Shown here one piece after another: positions 62,173 through 64,000 of a DNA stretch of 64,000 nt. Made by a program: the position numbers and the translations under genes. The number at the start of each line of letters is the position of its first letter. Positions within the stretch are counted from its first letter, which is position 1. The notes beneath the pieces were generated by a model. It worked only from the letters and a program-made list of their open reading frames with translations, was not told the origin of the DNA and did no database searches. The stretch is from Ornithinimicrobium sp. F0845 (GTDB lineage: Bacteria; Actinomycetota; Actinomycetes; Actinomycetales; Dermatophilaceae). The stretch spans positions 124,001-188,000 of the forward strand of contig NZ_JALKAL010000005.1 in assembly GCF_023015765.1 (NCBI RefSeq), in the 5' to 3' direction.

Positions 62173-64000
62173 TCAGAGGAGGTGCTGCGCGAAGAAGTCG
62201 GCCAGCTCACGGGTGGCGCTGAGCGGCAGGACGTGCGCGACGTACTGGTCGGGGCGGACCACGACGACCGCTCCCTCGCGGGAGATCGACCGCTCCTCGA
62301 AGATGTCCGAGCCGTTGCCGGCGCCATAGACCTTCTCCCAGTCCATCAGCCCGAACGGGCCGGTGCGCGGCACGAAGACCGGGTCGACCGTGGTCAGGTC
62401 GATGTCCTCGAAGCCCTGCTGGTAGATCACCTTGACGTCGAGGACGGCGTCGATGTCCCCGTCCTTCGGGGTGTGGCGCACCAGCGGCGAGTCGGGGGCC
62501 TGGGACAGCCAGCCAGCCCAGTCCGCCAGGGCCGAGCTCTCGCCCGGGGCGGGGGAGTCGGCGAAGGCGTAGATCCGCCACCGGCCGTCCGCACGCGCGT
62601 GGTGGCCGAGGTGCTGGACGTTGCCGTCGCACGCCCTCACCACCTCGGCGGACTTGAATCGCTTGCCGATCGGGAAGCCCTCGGCGAGCGCCTGGTGCTC
62701 GGCGGTGCCGGTGATCATCGAGGGGCCGTACTGGGTCATGAAGCCCGAGGGGAACTCGGCGGTGCCCAGGTAGTAGTTGGCCAGCTCCTGAGGATCATCG
62801 ATCTCCTCGGGCCTGCGCGCCATCAGCGTGGACCACTCGCGGTCGAAGTCGATGAGCTGCTGGGCCACCGGCTGCCGCTCGGCCGAGTAGGTCGCCATGA
62901 GCGACTCCGGGCTGCGCCCGCTCAGCACCTGGCCCAGCTTCCAGGCGAGGTTGAAGCCGTCCTGCATGGAGACGTTCATGCCCTGCCCGGCCTTGGCGCT
63001 GTGCGTGTGACAGGCGTCGCCGGTCAGGAAGACCCGGGGGCTGCCCTCCCCGTCGAGCGGGATGTCGTCGAACTTGTCGGTGACGCGGTGGCCCACCTCG
63101 TAGACGCTGTGCCAGGCCACCTCCTTCACATCGATCGAGTAGGGATGCAGGATCTCGTTGGCCCTGGCGATCACCGTCTCGAGCGGGGTCTGACGGACCT
63201 TGTGGTCGTCGTCCTCGGCCACCGCCCCGAGGTCGATGTACATCCGGGAGAGGTAGCCGCCCTCGCGCGGGATGTGCAGGATGTTGCCGTGCGTGGAGTT
63301 GATCGCGCACTTGATGCGCCAGTCGGGGAAGTCGGTGTTGACCAGGACGTCCATGACGCCCCAGGCGTGTGCCGAGATGCCGCCGATGTGCTTGCGACCG
63401 ATGGCCTCCCGCACGGCGCTGCGCGCGCCGTCGCAGCCCGCGACATACTTCGCGCGCACGGTGCGCTCCTCACCGGCCCGCTCGCCGGCAGTATGCCGAA
63501 GGGTTACCTCCACCGGGTAGTCACCCTCGCCGACGGTCAGGTGGACGAACTCGATGCCGTAGTCGGGCACGATCCGGCCGGGTCCGTTGTGGGCGGCCTC
63601 GGCGAAGTAGTCCAGCACCCGCGCCTGGTTGACGATCAGGTGCGGGAACTCGCAGATCTGGAAGGCGTAGTCCTCGGTGCGCGAGGTGCGGATGATGTTC
63701 TCCGGGTGCTCCGGGTCGGGGCCCCAGAAGTTCATCCAGCCGATGTTGTAGGCCTCGGCGATGATCCGCTCGGCGAACCCGAAGGCCTGGAAGGTCTCGA
63801 CGCTGCGCGGCTGGATGCCGTCCGCCTGGCCGAGCCGGAGCCGCCCGTCCCGTCGCTCGATGATGCGGGTGGTCACGTCCGGGAACTGGGACAGCTGGGC
63901 AGCCATGAGCATCCCGGCGGGTCCGGAGCCCACGATGAGCACATCCATCTCGTCGGGGAGCTCGGTCGGCCGGTCGATGCCGGTCCCGGCGGCGGGCAGC
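62173..64000 (-). CDS. FAD-binding aromatic hydroxylase (phenol 2-monooxygenase-like), 5' end outside window
   Basis: About 608 C-terminal residues of a group A flavoprotein hydroxylase. The FAD motif MDVLIVGSGPAGMLMAAQL, the NADPH/FAD DG-like motif KYVAGCDGARSAVREAIG and FLTGDACHTHSAKAGQGMN are present, and a thioredoxin-like C-terminal dimerisation domain ends the protein (RPDQYVAHVLPL). The frame stays open to base 64000, reading ...GTGIDRPTELPDE before ATG 63948, sequence that is itself conserved in 3-hydroxybenzoate 4-hydroxylase/phenol hydroxylase proteins, so the true start lies outside. Aromatic ring hydroxylation is inferred; the substrate is uncertain. Confidence 0.9.
   Translation of the reverse strand, partial: LPAAGTGIDRPTELPDEMDVLIVGSGPAGMLMAAQLSQFPDVTTRIIERRDGRLRLGQADGIQPRSVETFQAFGFAERIIAEAYNIGWMNFWGPDPEHPENIIRTSRTEDYAFQICEFPHLIVNQARVLDYFAEAAHNGPGRIVPDYGIEFVHLTVGEGDYPVEVTLRHTAGERAGEERTVRAKYVAGCDGARSAVREAIGRKHIGGISAHAWGVMDVLVNTDFPDWRIKCAINSTHGNILHIPREGGYLSRMYIDLGAVAEDDDHKVRQTPLETVIARANEILHPYSIDVKEVAWHSVYEVGHRVTDKFDDIPLDGEGSPRVFLTGDACHTHSAKAGQGMNVSMQDGFNLAWKLGQVLSGRSPESLMATYSAERQPVAQQLIDFDREWSTLMARRPEEIDDPQELANYYLGTAEFPSGFMTQYGPSMITGTAEHQALAEGFPIGKRFKSAEVVRACDGNVQHLGHHARADGRWRIYAFADSPAPGESSALADWAGWLSQAPDSPLVRHTPKDGDIDAVLDVKVIYQQGFEDIDLTTVDPVFVPRTGPFGLMDWEKVYGAGNGSDIFEERSISREGAVVVVRPDQYVAHVLPLSATRELADFFAQHLL

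Overview
The window is 64 kb of a high-GC (about 70%) actinobacterial chromosome. Gene content (complete GlgE/TreS alpha-glucan pathway, GatCAB, ETF, ligA, mnmA, DUF5701, Mak-cap proteins), GTG/TTG starts and the many leaderless promoters (TANNNT followed 5-9 nt later by the start codon) suggest Micrococcales, probably an Intrasporangiaceae/Ornithinimicrobium-like organism. That placement is inference. There are no rRNA or tRNA genes, CRISPR arrays, prophages or insertion sequences that I can see.

1-16.4 kb, storage glucan: pgm, a maltokinase-branching enzyme fusion (mak-glgB), treS and glgE form a tightly coupled minus-strand operon. glgP diverges from it, and glgX lies 2.6 kb beyond glgP. 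Together they cover trehalose to maltose to maltose-1-phosphate to branched alpha-glucan, plus phosphorolysis and debranching. Two uncharacterised genes sit between glgP and glgX. 16.4-22.6 kb: a YbjN-like protein, enoyl-CoA hydratase, LLM flavin oxidoreductase, a VOC protein, a PadR-regulated membrane protein and etfBA. 22.7-26.5 kb: an unusual three-gene module of a ParA/MinD-like ATPase, an amino-acid-permease-like protein with large soluble extensions, and a receiver protein with Glu at the phosphoacceptor position. 26.7-36.9 kb: cysteine desulfurase and mnmA, a DUF5701 gene, a broken VapBC locus, a multicopper oxidase, a lower-GC lipoprotein island, a MetE-like protein with a DMT transporter, an intact VapBC-type pair and a Thr/Glu-rich lipoprotein. 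37-48.3 kb: large-subunit catalase, ligA, two DUF488 genes, a glutaredoxin, a stand-alone Mak-cap protein and gatCAB. 48.4-52.3 kb: two more toxin-antitoxin modules, an acyl-CoA dehydrogenase-like protein, a lipoate ligase and a truncated PIN gene. 52.3-64 kb: a PQQ-type sugar dehydrogenase lipoprotein, a hydroxyacid dehydrogenase/SixA/ketol-acid-reductoisomerase-like/ilvE run, small-molecule-binding proteins, an amidohydrolase lipoprotein, a ThDP enzyme and the start of an aromatic-ring FAD monooxygenase that runs off the window.

The most notable unexplained signals are at the DNA level. (i) A dispersed element built on an exact 32-bp period occurs at six loci; one copy is translated inside the Mak-GlgB linker and one supplies the glgX stop codon. 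(ii) Six copies of a 17-bp palindromic repeat lie between ligA and a DUF488 gene. (iii) A ~70-bp hairpin element with the same 44-nt loop length occurs twice, both times between convergent genes. (iv) The word GTATGCC/GGCATAC is strongly over-represented, even where it forces rare codons.
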